A model generated the notes under the pieces. That model was not told where the DNA came from, ran no database searches, and saw nothing but the letters and a program-made list of their open reading frames with translations. Below are positions 47,318 to 56,597 of a DNA stretch of 64,000 nt, piece by piece; the stretch's first letter is position 1, and each line of letters opens with the position of its first letter. Made by a program: the position numbers and the translations under genes. Origin of the DNA: Guptibacillus hwajinpoensis (GTDB taxonomy: Bacteria > Bacillota > Bacilli > Bacillales > Guptibacillaceae). Where the stretch lies: the NCBI RefSeq assembly GCF_005144865.1, contig NZ_SWFM01000003.1:578281-642280 (forward strand). The letters are read 5' to 3'.

Positions 47318-49033
47318 TTAACGATGACGGTTAAAGAATGTTTCAAGTTCTTCCACCGTGTATGTGTTTAAGACGCTCTCTTTTCGTAGCCAGCCTCTTC
47401 GTCCAGCAGCTACGCCTATTTCCATATGTTCAAGCATGTCCATGTGATGGGCATCTGTATTGATCATTATTTTAACATCTTCATCCTGTGCTTTACGAAG
47501 CCATTCGGCAGCAAGATCCAATCGATTTGGATTCGCATTTAACTCTAGGGCCGTATTCGTTTCTTTTGCAAGTTGGATTAACTTATCATGATTAAGTGCA
47601 TAGCCTTTCCTTCTGCCAAGAAGTCTTCCAGATGGATGCGCGATCAGATCGACGTGATGACTACGTAACGCGGTTTCAAGACGCCCCATGATTGTATCTT
47701 CGTCTTGAGTGAATGAAGAGTGAATCGAGGCGATAACAAAGTCCATCTCAGCAAGTAGTTCGTCATCATAGTCAAGCGTACCATCTGGTAATATATCCAT
47801 CTCTACTCCAGCAAAAATCCTAAAGTCTGTCCAATTCTTATTTAATCGATCGATCTCGACTCTTTGTTCGCGCAGTCTTTCAGCAGTTAAGCCATTTGCT
47901 ACCTTTAAGTACTGTGAATGATCTGTTATTGCGATATAAGAATAGCCCTTCTCTCGCGCACGCTCGGCCATTTCCTCTATCGTATAAGCTCCGTCACTCC
48001 AAGTAGAGTGCATGTGGAGATCGCCTTTAATGTCTTCTAATTGAACTAACTCCATCTTCTTTTCGGCAGCTTCCTCAATCTCACCAGTATCTTCTCGGAT
48101 CTCGGGTGGAATATAGGACAGAGCAAAATGATGGTAGAATTCTTCCTCACTCTTAAAGGTAAGAACTTCTCCAGTTTCTAAAGACTCAACTCCGTATTCA
48201 CTAATTCGCTCGCCATTTTTTTTCGCAATTTGTCTCATCTTTACATTGTGTGCTTTTGAACCTGTAAAGTGGTGGAGAGTTGTTGCAAATTCTTCGGGTT
48301 TCACTATTCGAAAATCAACTGATACGCCATACTCATCATCTAGTTCTAGCGTAATCTTCGTTTCACCTTTTACAACAATTTTTGAAATACCGTCAAGCTC
48401 TAGCAGCTTCTCTGAAACGTCTTCAGCTGTTGTAGTCGCAATAATAAAATCAAGATCTTTAATCGTTTCACGAACTCTTCGCAAGCTCCCTGCTCTTGCG
48501 AATTTTTCAATGCTCTCAATTTCATTTAATTGAACCTCGATTTTCTCTGCAAGAGGGAGCATGTAAGCAATCGATAAACGATCTGGTCTTTTTCCAACTT
48601 CCTCAAGCGCTGCAAGTATCTTTTCTTCACTTTTCTTGCCAAAACCTGGGAGTTCTTGAATCTGTTGAGCTTCACATGCTTTTTTAAGTGAAGCTAGATC
48701 AACAACTCCGAGCTCCTTATATAGTTTGGCAAGCTTTTTACCACCAAGGCCGGGCAATTTAAGAAGTGGAACAAGTCCTTCTGGCACTTCTTTCTTTAAA
48801 GACTCAAGAGTTTCAGATTCACCGTTTTCTATAATCTCATTTATAACAGCTGCGGTTCCTTTACCTATGCCTGTTAGTTCAGCAGGATCCTCGATTTGAT
48901 CCATGCTTCGATCATCCGTTTCTAACGCACGAGCTGCTTTACGAAATGCAGATATTTTAAAAGGGTTCTCGCCTTTTAGTTCCATGTACACTGCAATCTT
49001 TTCAAGGTATTGAATGACGTTCTTTTTGTTCAT
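47318..49033 (-). CDS. polX: Family X DNA polymerase/3'-5' exonuclease PolX
   Basis: A 571-residue two-domain repair enzyme. The N-terminal polymerase-beta-like part has helix-hairpin-helix motifs (LTGIGKGTAAVINE; LPGLGGKKLAKLYKEL) and the nucleotidyl-transfer aspartates in GSLRRVRETIKDLDFIIAT. The C-terminal PHP phosphoesterase domain (about 330-571) has DLHMHSTWSDGAYTIEEM, ITDHSQ and TDAHHMDML. It works in base-excision repair. First gene of polX-mutS2-yshE; yshC in B. subtilis. Confidence 0.95.
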   Translation of the reverse strand: MNKKNVIQYLEKIAVYMELKGENPFKISAFRKAARALETDDRSMDQIEDPAELTGIGKGTAAVINEIIENGESETLESLKKEVPEGLVPLLKLPGLGGKKLAKLYKELGVVDLASLKKACEAQQIQELPGFGKKSEEKILAALEEVGKRPDRLSIAYMLPLAEKIEVQLNEIESIEKFARAGSLRRVRETIKDLDFIIATTTAEDVSEKLLELDGISKIVVKGETKITLELDDEYGVSVDFRIVKPEEFATTLHHFTGSKAHNVKMRQIAKKNGERISEYGVESLETGEVLTFKSEEEFYHHFALSYIPPEIREDTGEIEEAAEKKMELVQLEDIKGDLHMHSTWSDGAYTIEEMAERAREKGYSYIAITDHSQYLKVANGLTAERLREQRVEIDRLNKNWTDFRIFAGVEMDILPDGTLDYDDELLAEMDFVIASIHSSFTQDEDTIMGRLETALRSHHVDLIAHPSGRLLGRRKGYALNHDKLIQLAKETNTALELNANPNRLDLAAEWLRKAQDEDVKIMINTDAHHMDMLEHMEIGVAAGRRGWLRKESVLNTYTVEELETFFNRHR

Positions 49034-49119
49034 TGTCTCCTCACCCTTCTTAATGAAATCATTATCTCTATCGTATCCATATTTACAGCTAAATCCAATT
49101 ATTTAATCTTATTTATTAA

Positions 49120-49320
49120 ATAGACATTGTTGCTATAACGATTTTCGCTCCAGGATGCTCGCTTTCCGCGGGGCGGGCGGTGAGCCTCCTCGTCGCTTAC
49201 ACTCCTGTGGGGTCTCACCTGTCCCGCTAGTCCCGCAGGAGTCGAGCATCCTTCCGCTCCAATCAGCTAAGTATAGTTCTTTATACAAAAATCCTATTAA
49301 AAGCAATAATCTAAAAAAAA
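49120..49320. repeat. MITE-like element copy R4, full length with modules A and B
   Basis: Starts TAGACATTGTTGCTATAACG and contains module A (49151-49190) and module B (49202-49248), then TTCCGCTCCAATCAGC, and ends AAAGCAATAATCTAAAAAA, a degenerate right inverted repeat. The core folds: AGGATGCTCG (49152-49161) pairs with CGAGCATCCT (49243-49252), GCGGGCGGTGAG with CTCACCTGTCCCGC, and CTCCTGTGGG can alternatively pair with CCCGCAGGAG. It fills the gap between cvpA and polX; no gene there. Confidence 0.85.
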
Positions 49321-49330
49321 GCTTATAACA

Positions 49331-49360
49331 AACAAATAACCCTTCTATGCGAAGGGTTAT
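49331..49360 (-). terminator. Terminator overlapping the cvpA stop codon
   Basis: Eight-bp stem AACCCTTC / GAAGGGTT (49338-49358), followed on the minus strand by ATTTGTTTG. Confidence 0.65.
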
Positions 49361-49899
49361 GCTACATGCGTACTCCAGAGATCTTTAATTTGTTCTGTCA
49401 GCACAGGGGTGTGCTTCACAATGCTCTCTGCAAGAATGGAATTCGAGATGGCGGTTTGCACCGTTTCATTTGGAACAAGGGCAGCAATAAATAGAAATAG
49501 AAATACGACAATGTACACTTCTACGAATCCAAGTACACCACCAAGCCAACCATTCACAGTTCTCAAAATTGGAAGATCCGCAAGAAAATCAAGCATGGAC
49601 CCAATTATTTGCATAATGATTTTTGTACCAAAAAACAGTAGTGCAAAAGCAATTCCACTATAATATGTAGCTTCAAGATTAATTGCATCAAAAACCATGG
49701 CTGTTGATGCCGCTTCGTTCCCAAAAGATGGATATGGTATCCAAAGTTTTAGATGCGGAGCAAGGTCTTTAAAGTACATGTATGCTACAATAAACGAAAC
49801 AATAAATCCGGTTAAATGGACAACCTGTAGAATTAGTCCTCTTCGAAGTCCTACAAGGAAACCTCCAACCAGTATAATCAAAAGAATTAGATCAACCAT
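49357..49899 (-). CDS. yshB: CvpA-family membrane protein (YshB)
   Basis: A 180-residue protein with four predicted transmembrane helices (ILLIILVGGFLVGLRRGLIL at the start; a central GW-containing NGWLGGVLGFVEV, typical of CvpA). Homologues are linked to colicin V production in E. coli and to envelope functions elsewhere; the role in Bacillus is unclear. It lies 6 nt after zapA, an arrangement kept in B. subtilis. Confidence 0.88.
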   Translation of the reverse strand: MVDLILLIILVGGFLVGLRRGLILQVVHLTGFIVSFIVAYMYFKDLAPHLKLWIPYPSFGNEAASTAMVFDAINLEATYYSGIAFALLFFGTKIIMQIIGSMLDFLADLPILRTVNGWLGGVLGFVEVYIVVFLFLFIAALVPNETVQTAISNSILAESIVKHTPVLTEQIKDLWSTHVA

Positions 49900-49905
49900 C
49901 TTACG

Positions 49906-50166
49906 TTATTCCTCTTCTCTCAGTTTTTTCTTCATATCTTCAAGTTCTTTTTTAATCATAACGTATTCATTTACTATATTTACTGCTGTTAACACAGCGA
50001 GACGCTTTGTATCTAAGTATGGATTTAATCCTTTAATCTCACTCATCTTCTCATCGACTAAATTTGAGACTTCACGAATGTGTTGATGACTTTCATCGCC
50101 GACGATTGTGTATTGTTCTCCATATATTTCCACGGTTGTGCGTATTTTTCCATGACTGTCTGTCAC
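49906..50166 (-). CDS. zapA: Cell division protein ZapA
   Basis: An 86-residue FtsZ-associated protein that promotes Z-ring bundling: an N-terminal strand-rich globular part (RTTVEIYGEQYTIVGDES, HIREVSNLVDEKM) and a C-terminal coiled coil (EYVMIKKELEDMKKKLREEE). The start is GTG 50164-50166 with AGGAGG 8 nt upstream. It is divergent from rnhC. Confidence 0.93.
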   Translation of the reverse strand: MTDSHGKIRTTVEIYGEQYTIVGDESHQHIREVSNLVDEKMSEIKGLNPYLDTKRLAVLTAVNIVNEYVMIKKELEDMKKKLREEE

Positions 50167-50317
50167 CCAATAAGCCTCCTATCATGAGAGAGAATCCTAA
50201 CGTATATCATAGCATGAATAAAGTGGTTTTGAAATACAGTGCTCTTGGACCGTTCCGATTCACAAACACAGTCTGATATAATAGGATGTAAGCACAGTTC
50301 ACAAAGGGAGTTTTGTT

Positions 50318-51265
50318 ATGTCACAGGTAGTTCTAACTGTATCACCATCCATTATGAATGAAATTAAAAAGAAATACAACAGCCACTTAAGCGATAAACA
50401 GCCACCAGGAAGTATTTTTGTAGCAAAGACACCCACTTGTACTATTACAGGATACCGGTCGGGAAAGATTATGTTCCAAGGTACTGGAGCAGAAGTAGAG
50501 GCAAAACCATGGCAGTCCTCAAGTACACCTACTTCAGGTAAATCACCTGCAAAGAAAAAAGTGGGCGATCATCAATACGCACCACCTGCACATATTTCTA
50601 CTCTTTCAGCTATTGGAAGTGATGAAGTAGGAACAGGAGACTTCTTTGGACCTATTACAGTAGCAGCTGCTTTTGTTGACAAAAACCAGATTCCACTCTT
50701 AAAAGAGCTTGGTGTAAGAGATTCTAAAGGAATGAAGGATCCTGAAATCATTGAAATCGCAAGAAACCTAATTAAAACAATTCCATATAGTCTTATGGTA
50801 TTACCAAACGAAAAGTATAATGCAATGCAGAAAAAAGGGATGAATCAGGGGAAGATGAAGGCTTTATTACATAATCAGGCCATTCAAAACGTACAACGCA
50901 AAATTCCATCATACGATGCTATTTTAATTGATCAGTTCGCTAAGCCAGAAATTTATTTTAACTATCTCAAGGGTCAATCAACAATTGTGAAAGAAAAAGT
51001 GTATTTTGCGACAAAAGCAGAAGAGATTCATCTCGCAGTTGCAGCAGCTTCTATCATTGCTAGATATTCATTCGTTATGGAAATCGATAAGCTTGGAAAA
51101 GAAAACAACGTTAAATTGCCTAAAGGAGCGGGATCGGCTGTAGATCTTGCAGCGGCCAAGTTAATTCAAAAGCATGGTGGAGGCGTACTTGATAAACTCG
51201 CTAAGTTACATTTCGCTAACAGCTTAAAAGCAAAGAAAATTGCCGAGAAGGCTGATCGATCCTAA
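50318..51265 (+). CDS. rnhC: Ribonuclease HIII
   Basis: A 315-residue RNase HIII that removes RNA from RNA/DNA hybrids. The N-terminal TBP-like substrate-binding domain (about 1-85) is followed by the type 2 RNase H domain with catalytic residues in IGSDEVGTGDFFGP (about 102-115), GVRDSKGMKD and ILIDQFAKPE. Full length. GGGAG stands before the ATG. The divergent position to zapA matches B. subtilis. Confidence 0.95.
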   Translation: MSQVVLTVSPSIMNEIKKKYNSHLSDKQPPGSIFVAKTPTCTITGYRSGKIMFQGTGAEVEAKPWQSSSTPTSGKSPAKKKVGDHQYAPPAHISTLSAIGSDEVGTGDFFGPITVAAAFVDKNQIPLLKELGVRDSKGMKDPEIIEIARNLIKTIPYSLMVLPNEKYNAMQKKGMNQGKMKALLHNQAIQNVQRKIPSYDAILIDQFAKPEIYFNYLKGQSTIVKEKVYFATKAEEIHLAVAAASIIARYSFVMEIDKLGKENNVKLPKGAGSAVDLAAAKLIQKHGGGVLDKLAKLHFANSLKAKKIAEKADRS

Positions 51266-51286
51266 TCCATCTCTAACACTATAGAT

Positions 51287-51316
51287 AAAAGCTGGCTCAG
51301 TTGAGCCAGCTTTTTT
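51287..51316. terminator. Bidirectional terminator between rnhC and the nucleoside hydrolase gene
   Basis: Nine-bp stem GCTGGCTCA / TGAGCCAGC (51291-51310), an A-run before and six T after, between convergent genes. Confidence 0.9.
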
Positions 51317-51327
51317 GATCTTTAAGA

Positions 51328-52302
51328 CTATAAGTACAATTGTGGCGCCTCTAGTTGATCTTCTGCATGATGCATGAGTGCTGTAATGTATTGAAAGAAC
51401 ATATCACGATCAACATCATTGACGACTTTTACTTCTCTTCCCTTTTCATTAAGAACTGTTCTTCCCTGACTTACCCCATCTTTTTCAACGCTACACTTAA
51501 CCACCTTAGAATGGATAAACGATTGAGGGGTTACCGATACCGTTGTTAACACATCCCAAAGATAATAAGTAGAGTTTGTTTCCATATGAACAAGTGGTGG
51601 GCACATAGCATAGCATTGCCCAATAAAATCAACGCCTATTTGCTTTCGTTGTGATGCCCACATATTGCGAACTTCATTCGTTAACGGAACTTGATTGGTG
51701 CTTTCAAGAGCAACCATTTCTATTGTGATGTTAGTATCAAAAACAGTTGCGACTGCCTCTGGATCCCAAAAAGCATTCCATTCTGCCGTCCCGTCATGTT
51801 CAGGCTCTTCGACATTTCCTTCATCAAGAAATGTACCTCCCATCCAAACTAACTTATTAATCTTCTTCTCAATTTCAGGTGAGATTTCCAAAGCTCTTGC
51901 AAGATCAGTTAATGGCCCTGTGAAAAGAAGTGTAAGTGGTTCATTGCTTTGTTCAAGTGTTTGGATAAGGTGCAAATGTGCTGGTAATTTCGACTTCGGA
52001 GTGTTGATTACGTTTGCCTCATTCAATAAAGGTAAGGCATCAACGTAAAATGCGTGCATACGCCATTCTTTCGGGAATGGATTGACTCCTCGTGAAGTAG
52101 AAGCAGCAACGTTAAGGCTTTCACCCTTACCGAACCGATCAATTATTTTTCTACTTGCTGATACTGCGGGTTCTAAATAGCAATCTGCTGGTATAACAGA
52201 TACACCTACTAGCTCTATTTCCTCCATTGTAAGCAATAGAAATAAAGATGCTAAATCATCAACTCCACCATCATGATTAAAATACACACGCTTTTTACTC
52301 AT
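51328..52302 (-). CDS. Inosine/uridine-preferring nucleoside hydrolase family protein
   Basis: A 324-residue IunH-type enzyme, which splits ribonucleosides into base and ribose. The N-terminal calcium site reads YFNHDGGVDDLASL (about 7-20), where most members have DTDPGIDD, so the first Asp is replaced. LLFTGPLTDLARALE and WMGGTFLDEG are the expected active-site strands, followed by AEWNAFWDPEAVATVF. GGGAG stands before the ATG. It lies beside the purine riboswitch and a broken nucleoside transporter, pointing to a former nucleoside-salvage locus. Confidence 0.85.
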   Translation of the reverse strand: MSKKRVYFNHDGGVDDLASLFLLLTMEEIELVGVSVIPADCYLEPAVSASRKIIDRFGKGESLNVAASTSRGVNPFPKEWRMHAFYVDALPLLNEANVINTPKSKLPAHLHLIQTLEQSNEPLTLLFTGPLTDLARALEISPEIEKKINKLVWMGGTFLDEGNVEEPEHDGTAEWNAFWDPEAVATVFDTNITIEMVALESTNQVPLTNEVRNMWASQRKQIGVDFIGQCYAMCPPLVHMETNSTYYLWDVLTTVSVTPQSFIHSKVVKCSVEKDGVSQGRTVLNEKGREVKVVNDVDRDMFFQYITALMHHAEDQLEAPQLYL

Positions 52303-52508
52303 ATGTCATCTCCCTAAACTAAAAATACTCGCCTGACTGAACCTTCAACTTTTCACTTTGTACTCTATCAGACCTAAAAGAAACAATACGTCGTATTTTG
52401 TCGATCGCTTACATATTGAGCTTGATTTTTTAAAGATTCCTACTATCTTAACAGGTTTTGCTACCTACTATTTCTTCTGCTAAATTGATTAATACAACTT
52501 CACATTTA

Positions 52509-52580
52509 TCTCTATATAATTTTGGAAATAGGGTCCAATAAGTTTCTACCCGGCAACCGTCAATTGCTGGACTATAGGGA
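52509..52580 (+). ncRNA. Purine riboswitch aptamer, guanine class
   Basis: P1 is TCTCTATA (52509-52516) paired with TATAGGGA (52573-52580). P2 is formed by TTGG / CCAA, the junction is AGTTTCTACCCGGCAACCGT with P3 arms CCGGCAA / TTGCTGG, and the 3' junction is GGACTATA. The C in GACTAT (position 74 in the usual numbering) specifies guanine/hypoxanthine rather than adenine. No terminator or other expression platform follows before the transporter remnant 10 nt downstream. The remaining 52303-52508 stretch holds no other signal I could support. Confidence 0.9.
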
Positions 52581-52589
52581 AGGTACGCA

Positions 52590-53032
52590 TTGGTAAAAAA
52601 TAAACATGTAGTGTATTTAGCATTCATTAGTATCCTCGCTGTGGTAAACGGCATGCTTGGTGTAGTTGGTACTGATCTTGGTTCTATTCTTGGCTATATA
52701 TATTCTATCCGTTTGCATTACTTGTTGGCATTCCAATGGATGAAGCCTTCCGTGCTTCTTCAATCATTGGTACCAAAATGTCAATAAATGAATTCGTTGC
52801 ATATCAAAACCTAACTTCCATACAGGATCATTTATCTGAGAAAACGATAGCGATTCTTTCAGTTGCTCTTTGTAACTTTGCGAACTTCTCGTCGATTGGC
52901 CAATTGATTATCGGACTTGGCTCACTCGAGCCTTCTAAACGTTCTCAAGTTTCTCGCCTCGGATTCAAAGCAATTATTGGAGGAACGCTCGCTTCGTTTA
53001 TTACGGCTATTTTTGTTGGTATGTTTATGTAG
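52590..53032 (+). pseudogene. Remnant of a NupC-type nucleoside transporter
   Basis: Only the C-terminal third (about 148 residues) of a concentrative nucleoside transporter remains: HVVYLAFISILAVVNGMLG, then after a frame change PFALLVGIPMDEAF, SIIGTKMSINEFVAY, LCNFANFSSIGQLIIGLGSL and GGTLASFITAIFVGMFM. The frame is broken in a TA tract at 52695-52702; removing one TA restores GYIFYPFALLVG. The first 240 or so residues, the start codon, the ribosome site and the riboswitch expression platform are missing, so a deletion joins the aptamer almost directly to codon 240. Confidence 0.88.
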
Positions 53033-53041
53033 AGAATATCT

Positions 53042-53079
53042 AAAAAGACTCCCTTCTATTATAAGAAGGGAGTCTTTCC
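53042..53079. terminator. Bidirectional terminator between the nupC remnant and pheT
   Basis: Eleven-bp stem GACTCCCTTCT / AGAAGGGAGTC (53048-53074), with A-run and T-run on either side. Confidence 0.9.
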
Positions 53080-53081
53080 TA

Positions 53082-55490
53082 TTAGCTACGAAGAGCAGCA
53101 CCAAATTGTTCTTCTACTGCTGTAAGCACACGATCATGCGCTTTCTTCACTTCTTCTTCTGTTAATGTTTGTTCAGGATTGTAATAACGCAAGGAGAAAG
53201 CAAGTGATTTCTTACCTTCTTCTAGATGCTCGCCCTGATAGACATCAAATAGATTAATTTCCACAAGCTTTGCTCCGCCAGCTTCTTCAATGACGCGCTT
53301 CACCTGTCCTGCTTCAAGGGACTCATTTACAACAAGTGCAACATCACGCGTTACGGAAGGGAAGCGAGGAAGCTTCTTGTACTTAAGATGATCAACATTT
53401 GCTTTTAACAATGCTTCAAGATTGATTTCGAAAACATACGTTTCACTTAAATCAAGTTCTTTCTCAACTTCAGGATGTAGTTGACCAATGTAACCGATCA
53501 ATTCATTATCAAGATGAACTGCTGCCGTTCTACCAGGATGAAGTTTTGGTTCATCTGCTCGAGCAAATGTAAGACGCTCTTCCACACCGAACTCTACGGC
53601 AAGTTCTTCAAGAATACCTTTTACAACGAAGAAATCAACTGACTTCTTTTCTTTCTGCCATAGATGCTCTTGCCATAACCCAGATACTACACCAGCAAGA
53701 TGTTCCTGCTCTTTAGGAAGCTCTCCATCTGGTAAGAAAACAGAAGCTGTTTCGTAGAAAGCAAGATTCTCTAATTGACGGTTCTTGTTATACTGCGCTA
53801 CCTCTAGGAGATGCGGTAATAGACTAGTTCTAAGTTCACTTCGCTCTTCACTCATTGGCATTGCGAGACGAATGGCATCTGTTGTCTCATCAGAGAAGAA
53901 TATGCGCTTTGATGGGCTAGTAAGGGAATAAGTAACAGTCTGGTAAAGGCCAGCACCTTCTAACGCTCGACGAACACGACGACGTTTCTTCTGGTAATCA
54001 GAAAGTTGACCTGGAGTGCTCTCCGTAATTGGTAACGTTGCAGGAACATTGTCGTAACCATAAAGACGACCTACTTCCTCAATCAAGTCCTCTGAAATTG
54101 TAATATCAGGACGACGAGGAGGAACCTGAACAGTAAACGTACCACCAAAGTTCTGATATGAGAATTGAAGACGCTCAAAAATAGCCGCAACTTCTGTTTC
54201 AGAAATTTCAGTACCGAGCACTTGATTAATTCTCGTTACTTCGATGCTAACGTCTTTCGCTTCAACTGTTCGTGCGCCTTGTTCCGCTATTCCTTTAAGA
54301 ACTGTTCCACCGGCAATCTCTTGAATAAGCTGAGCAGCTCGTTCGCTTGCGCCAACTACACGATTACGGTCAATTCCTTTTTCAAAACGTGCGCTAGAGT
54401 CACTTCTTAAACCTAAATCTTTCGATGCTTTACGAACAAGCTTACTATTAAAATAAGCTGCTTCGAGCAAGATAGTAGTTGTATCTTGTTGAACTTCCGA
54501 ATCTGCTCCACCCATTACGCCTGCTACAGCAACTGGCTTAGAACCATTCGTAATGACAAGATGATCACTTGAAAGCGTTCGCTCTGTATCATCAAGCGTG
54601 ACGATTTTCTCTCCATCTGTTGCACGTCGAATAATAACCTCTTTCGATCCAAAACGGTCATAATCGAAAGCGTGTAGCGGCTGTCCGTATTCAAGTAGGA
54701 CATAGTTTGTAATATCAACTACATTATTGATTGGACGAATCCCTGCAGAGACAAGTCTGTTTACAAGCCATTGCGGAGATGAGGCGATTGTTACGTCTTT
54801 AATAACAGTTGCACCGTAATAAGGATTGTCATCTTCATTCTCCACATGAAGAGACACATAATCTTCTGCGCTTTCCTCTGTACGGACAAGCTCAGGTGAT
54901 GGTAGGTCAATTGATCGATTTAGGACTGCCCCAACTTCATATGCAACACCGATCATATTCATCGCATCTGCACGGTTTGGCGTTAAACCTAATTCAAGAA
55001 TTTCATCGTTTAAATTAAGGTAATGAAGCGCATCTTCACCTGGTGTTACATCATCACTAAATACAAAAATGCCATCAGCAAATTCTTTTTGAACAAGCTT
55101 GCTTTCAATACCAAGCTCTTGTAGCGAGCAGATCATACCATGTGATGCTTCACCACGAAGTTTTGCTTTCTTAATCTTGAAGTTACCTGGAAGAACAGCT
55201 CCAACCTTCGCAACTGCTACGTGTTGGCCTTTTGCTATATTAGCTGCTCCACAGATAATTTGGACAGGTTCTTCTTCACCAATGTCTACAAGGCAAATGT
55301 TTAACTTATCCGCATCAGGATGTTGTTCACATGATAGAACATGTCCGATCACCACGCCACTAATTCCTTTATTAAGCTTTTCAACTGTCTCAACTTCAAT
55401 ACCGCCCTTAGTAATAAGGTCTGCAAGTTCATCAGCTGAATAACTATCTAGATCTACATATTGTTGTAGCCAGTTCATTGATACGAGCAT
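53082..55490 (-). CDS. pheT: Phenylalanyl-tRNA synthetase beta subunit
   Basis: An 802-residue beta subunit. The N-terminal tRNA-binding EMAP/OB domain (about 40-150: [40 protein letters not shown]) is followed by the B3/B4 editing region, the B5 domain, a catalytic-like core ([24 protein letters not shown]) and the C-terminal ferredoxin-like anticodon-binding domain ([19 protein letters not shown]). Full length. It follows pheS by 23 nt. AGGAGG stands before the ATG. Confidence 0.97.
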   Translation of the reverse strand: MLVSMNWLQQYVDLDSYSADELADLITKGGIEVETVEKLNKGISGVVIGHVLSCEQHPDADKLNICLVDIGEEEPVQIICGAANIAKGQHVAVAKVGAVLPGNFKIKKAKLRGEASHGMICSLQELGIESKLVQKEFADGIFVFSDDVTPGEDALHYLNLNDEILELGLTPNRADAMNMIGVAYEVGAVLNRSIDLPSPELVRTEESAEDYVSLHVENEDDNPYYGATVIKDVTIASSPQWLVNRLVSAGIRPINNVVDITNYVLLEYGQPLHAFDYDRFGSKEVIIRRATDGEKIVTLDDTERTLSSDHLVITNGSKPVAVAGVMGGADSEVQQDTTTILLEAAYFNSKLVRKASKDLGLRSDSSARFEKGIDRNRVVGASERAAQLIQEIAGGTVLKGIAEQGARTVEAKDVSIEVTRINQVLGTEISETEVAAIFERLQFSYQNFGGTFTVQVPPRRPDITISEDLIEEVGRLYGYDNVPATLPITESTPGQLSDYQKKRRRVRRALEGAGLYQTVTYSLTSPSKRIFFSDETTDAIRLAMPMSEERSELRTSLLPHLLEVAQYNKNRQLENLAFYETASVFLPDGELPKEQEHLAGVVSGLWQEHLWQKEKKSVDFFVVKGILEELAVEFGVEERLTFARADEPKLHPGRTAAVHLDNELIGYIGQLHPEVEKELDLSETYVFEINLEALLKANVDHLKYKKLPRFPSVTRDVALVVNESLEAGQVKRVIEEAGGAKLVEINLFDVYQGEHLEEGKKSLAFSLRYYNPEQTLTEEEVKKAHDRVLTAVEEQFGAALRS

Positions 55491-55513
55491 TCTTTTCTCC
55501 TCCTAACCATCAT

Positions 55514-56548
55514 CTATAGTGTGTTAAATTGTTTAATAAATCGACTGTCATTTGTATAGAAGTGACGAATATCATCAATGCCATATTTAAGCATTGCAAT
55601 TCGTTCAGGTCCCATTCCAAATGCAAAGCCCGTTACTTTCTCAGGGTCAAATCCTGACATACGTAGAACGTTCGGATGAACCATTCCTCCACCAAGAATT
55701 TCAATCCATCCTGTACCCTTACATACAGAACACCCATTACCACCGCAGTTAAAGCATGAAATATCCATTTCAACAGAAGGTTCTGTAAATGGGAAGAAGC
55801 TTGGGCGGAGGCGAATTTCACGCTCGTCACCGAACATTTTCTTTGCGAATGATTGCAATACGCCTTTCAAATCACTCATGCGAACATTTTCTCCAACCAT
55901 TAACCCTTCAATTTGCATAAATTGATGAGAGTGTGTTGCATCATCTGTATCGCGGCGGTATACCTTACCTGGGACGATGATTTTAACTGGACCTTCACCG
56001 TTAAGTTTCTCCATCGTTCTTGCCTGCATAGGAGACGTATGTGTACGAAGTAACGTTTCCTCTGTAATATAGAATGAATCCTGCATATCACGAGCTGGAT
56101 GGTCCTTAGGAAGGTTTAGTGCTTCGAAATTATAATAATCTGTTTCAACTTCAGGGCCTTCAGCAATTGAAAAGCCCATTCCAAGAAAGAGATCTTCAAT
56201 TTCTTCAATCACCCTCGTTAGCGGATGATGATTGCCTCTCTTTATTGGACGACCTGGAAGAGAGATATCAATTGTTTCTTTCTTGAGCCTTTCTTCAACA
56301 GCCGCTTTCTCTAACCCATTCGCTTTTTCTTCAAGTTGGTCTGAGATAGCTGTACGAATTTCATTCACGAGCTGTCCCATCTTAGGACGCTCTTCAGCCG
56401 AAAGCTTGCCCATCCCTTTCGAAATTTCCGTAATTGGTCCTTTTTTTCCAAGGTAAGCAACCCGAATGTCCTGTACTTCTTTCATTGAAGAAGCTTTCTC
56501 AATTTGTAACAGGGCTTCCTCTTTTAACGTTTGTAAACGTTCCTGCAT
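55514..56548 (-). CDS. pheS: Phenylalanyl-tRNA synthetase alpha subunit
   Basis: A 344-residue class II synthetase subunit: N-terminal coiled coil, motif 2 region [18 protein letters not shown], a zinc-like Cys cluster [17 protein letters not shown] and motif 3 [17 protein letters not shown]. Start set at ATG 56546-56548 with GGAGG 8 nt upstream, giving the usual length; the frame is open 15 nt further upstream. First gene of pheS-pheT under T-box control. Confidence 0.97.
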   Translation of the reverse strand: MQERLQTLKEEALLQIEKASSMKEVQDIRVAYLGKKGPITEISKGMGKLSAEERPKMGQLVNEIRTAISDQLEEKANGLEKAAVEERLKKETIDISLPGRPIKRGNHHPLTRVIEEIEDLFLGMGFSIAEGPEVETDYYNFEALNLPKDHPARDMQDSFYITEETLLRTHTSPMQARTMEKLNGEGPVKIIVPGKVYRRDTDDATHSHQFMQIEGLMVGENVRMSDLKGVLQSFAKKMFGDEREIRLRPSFFPFTEPSVEMDISCFNCGGNGCSVCKGTGWIEILGGGMVHPNVLRMSGFDPEKVTGFAFGMGPERIAMLKYGIDDIRHFYTNDSRFIKQFNTL

Positions 56549-56597
56549 CGTTTTGACCTCCACTTCATACTTTTCTGTCCATAAAGCTGTTTTAAAG

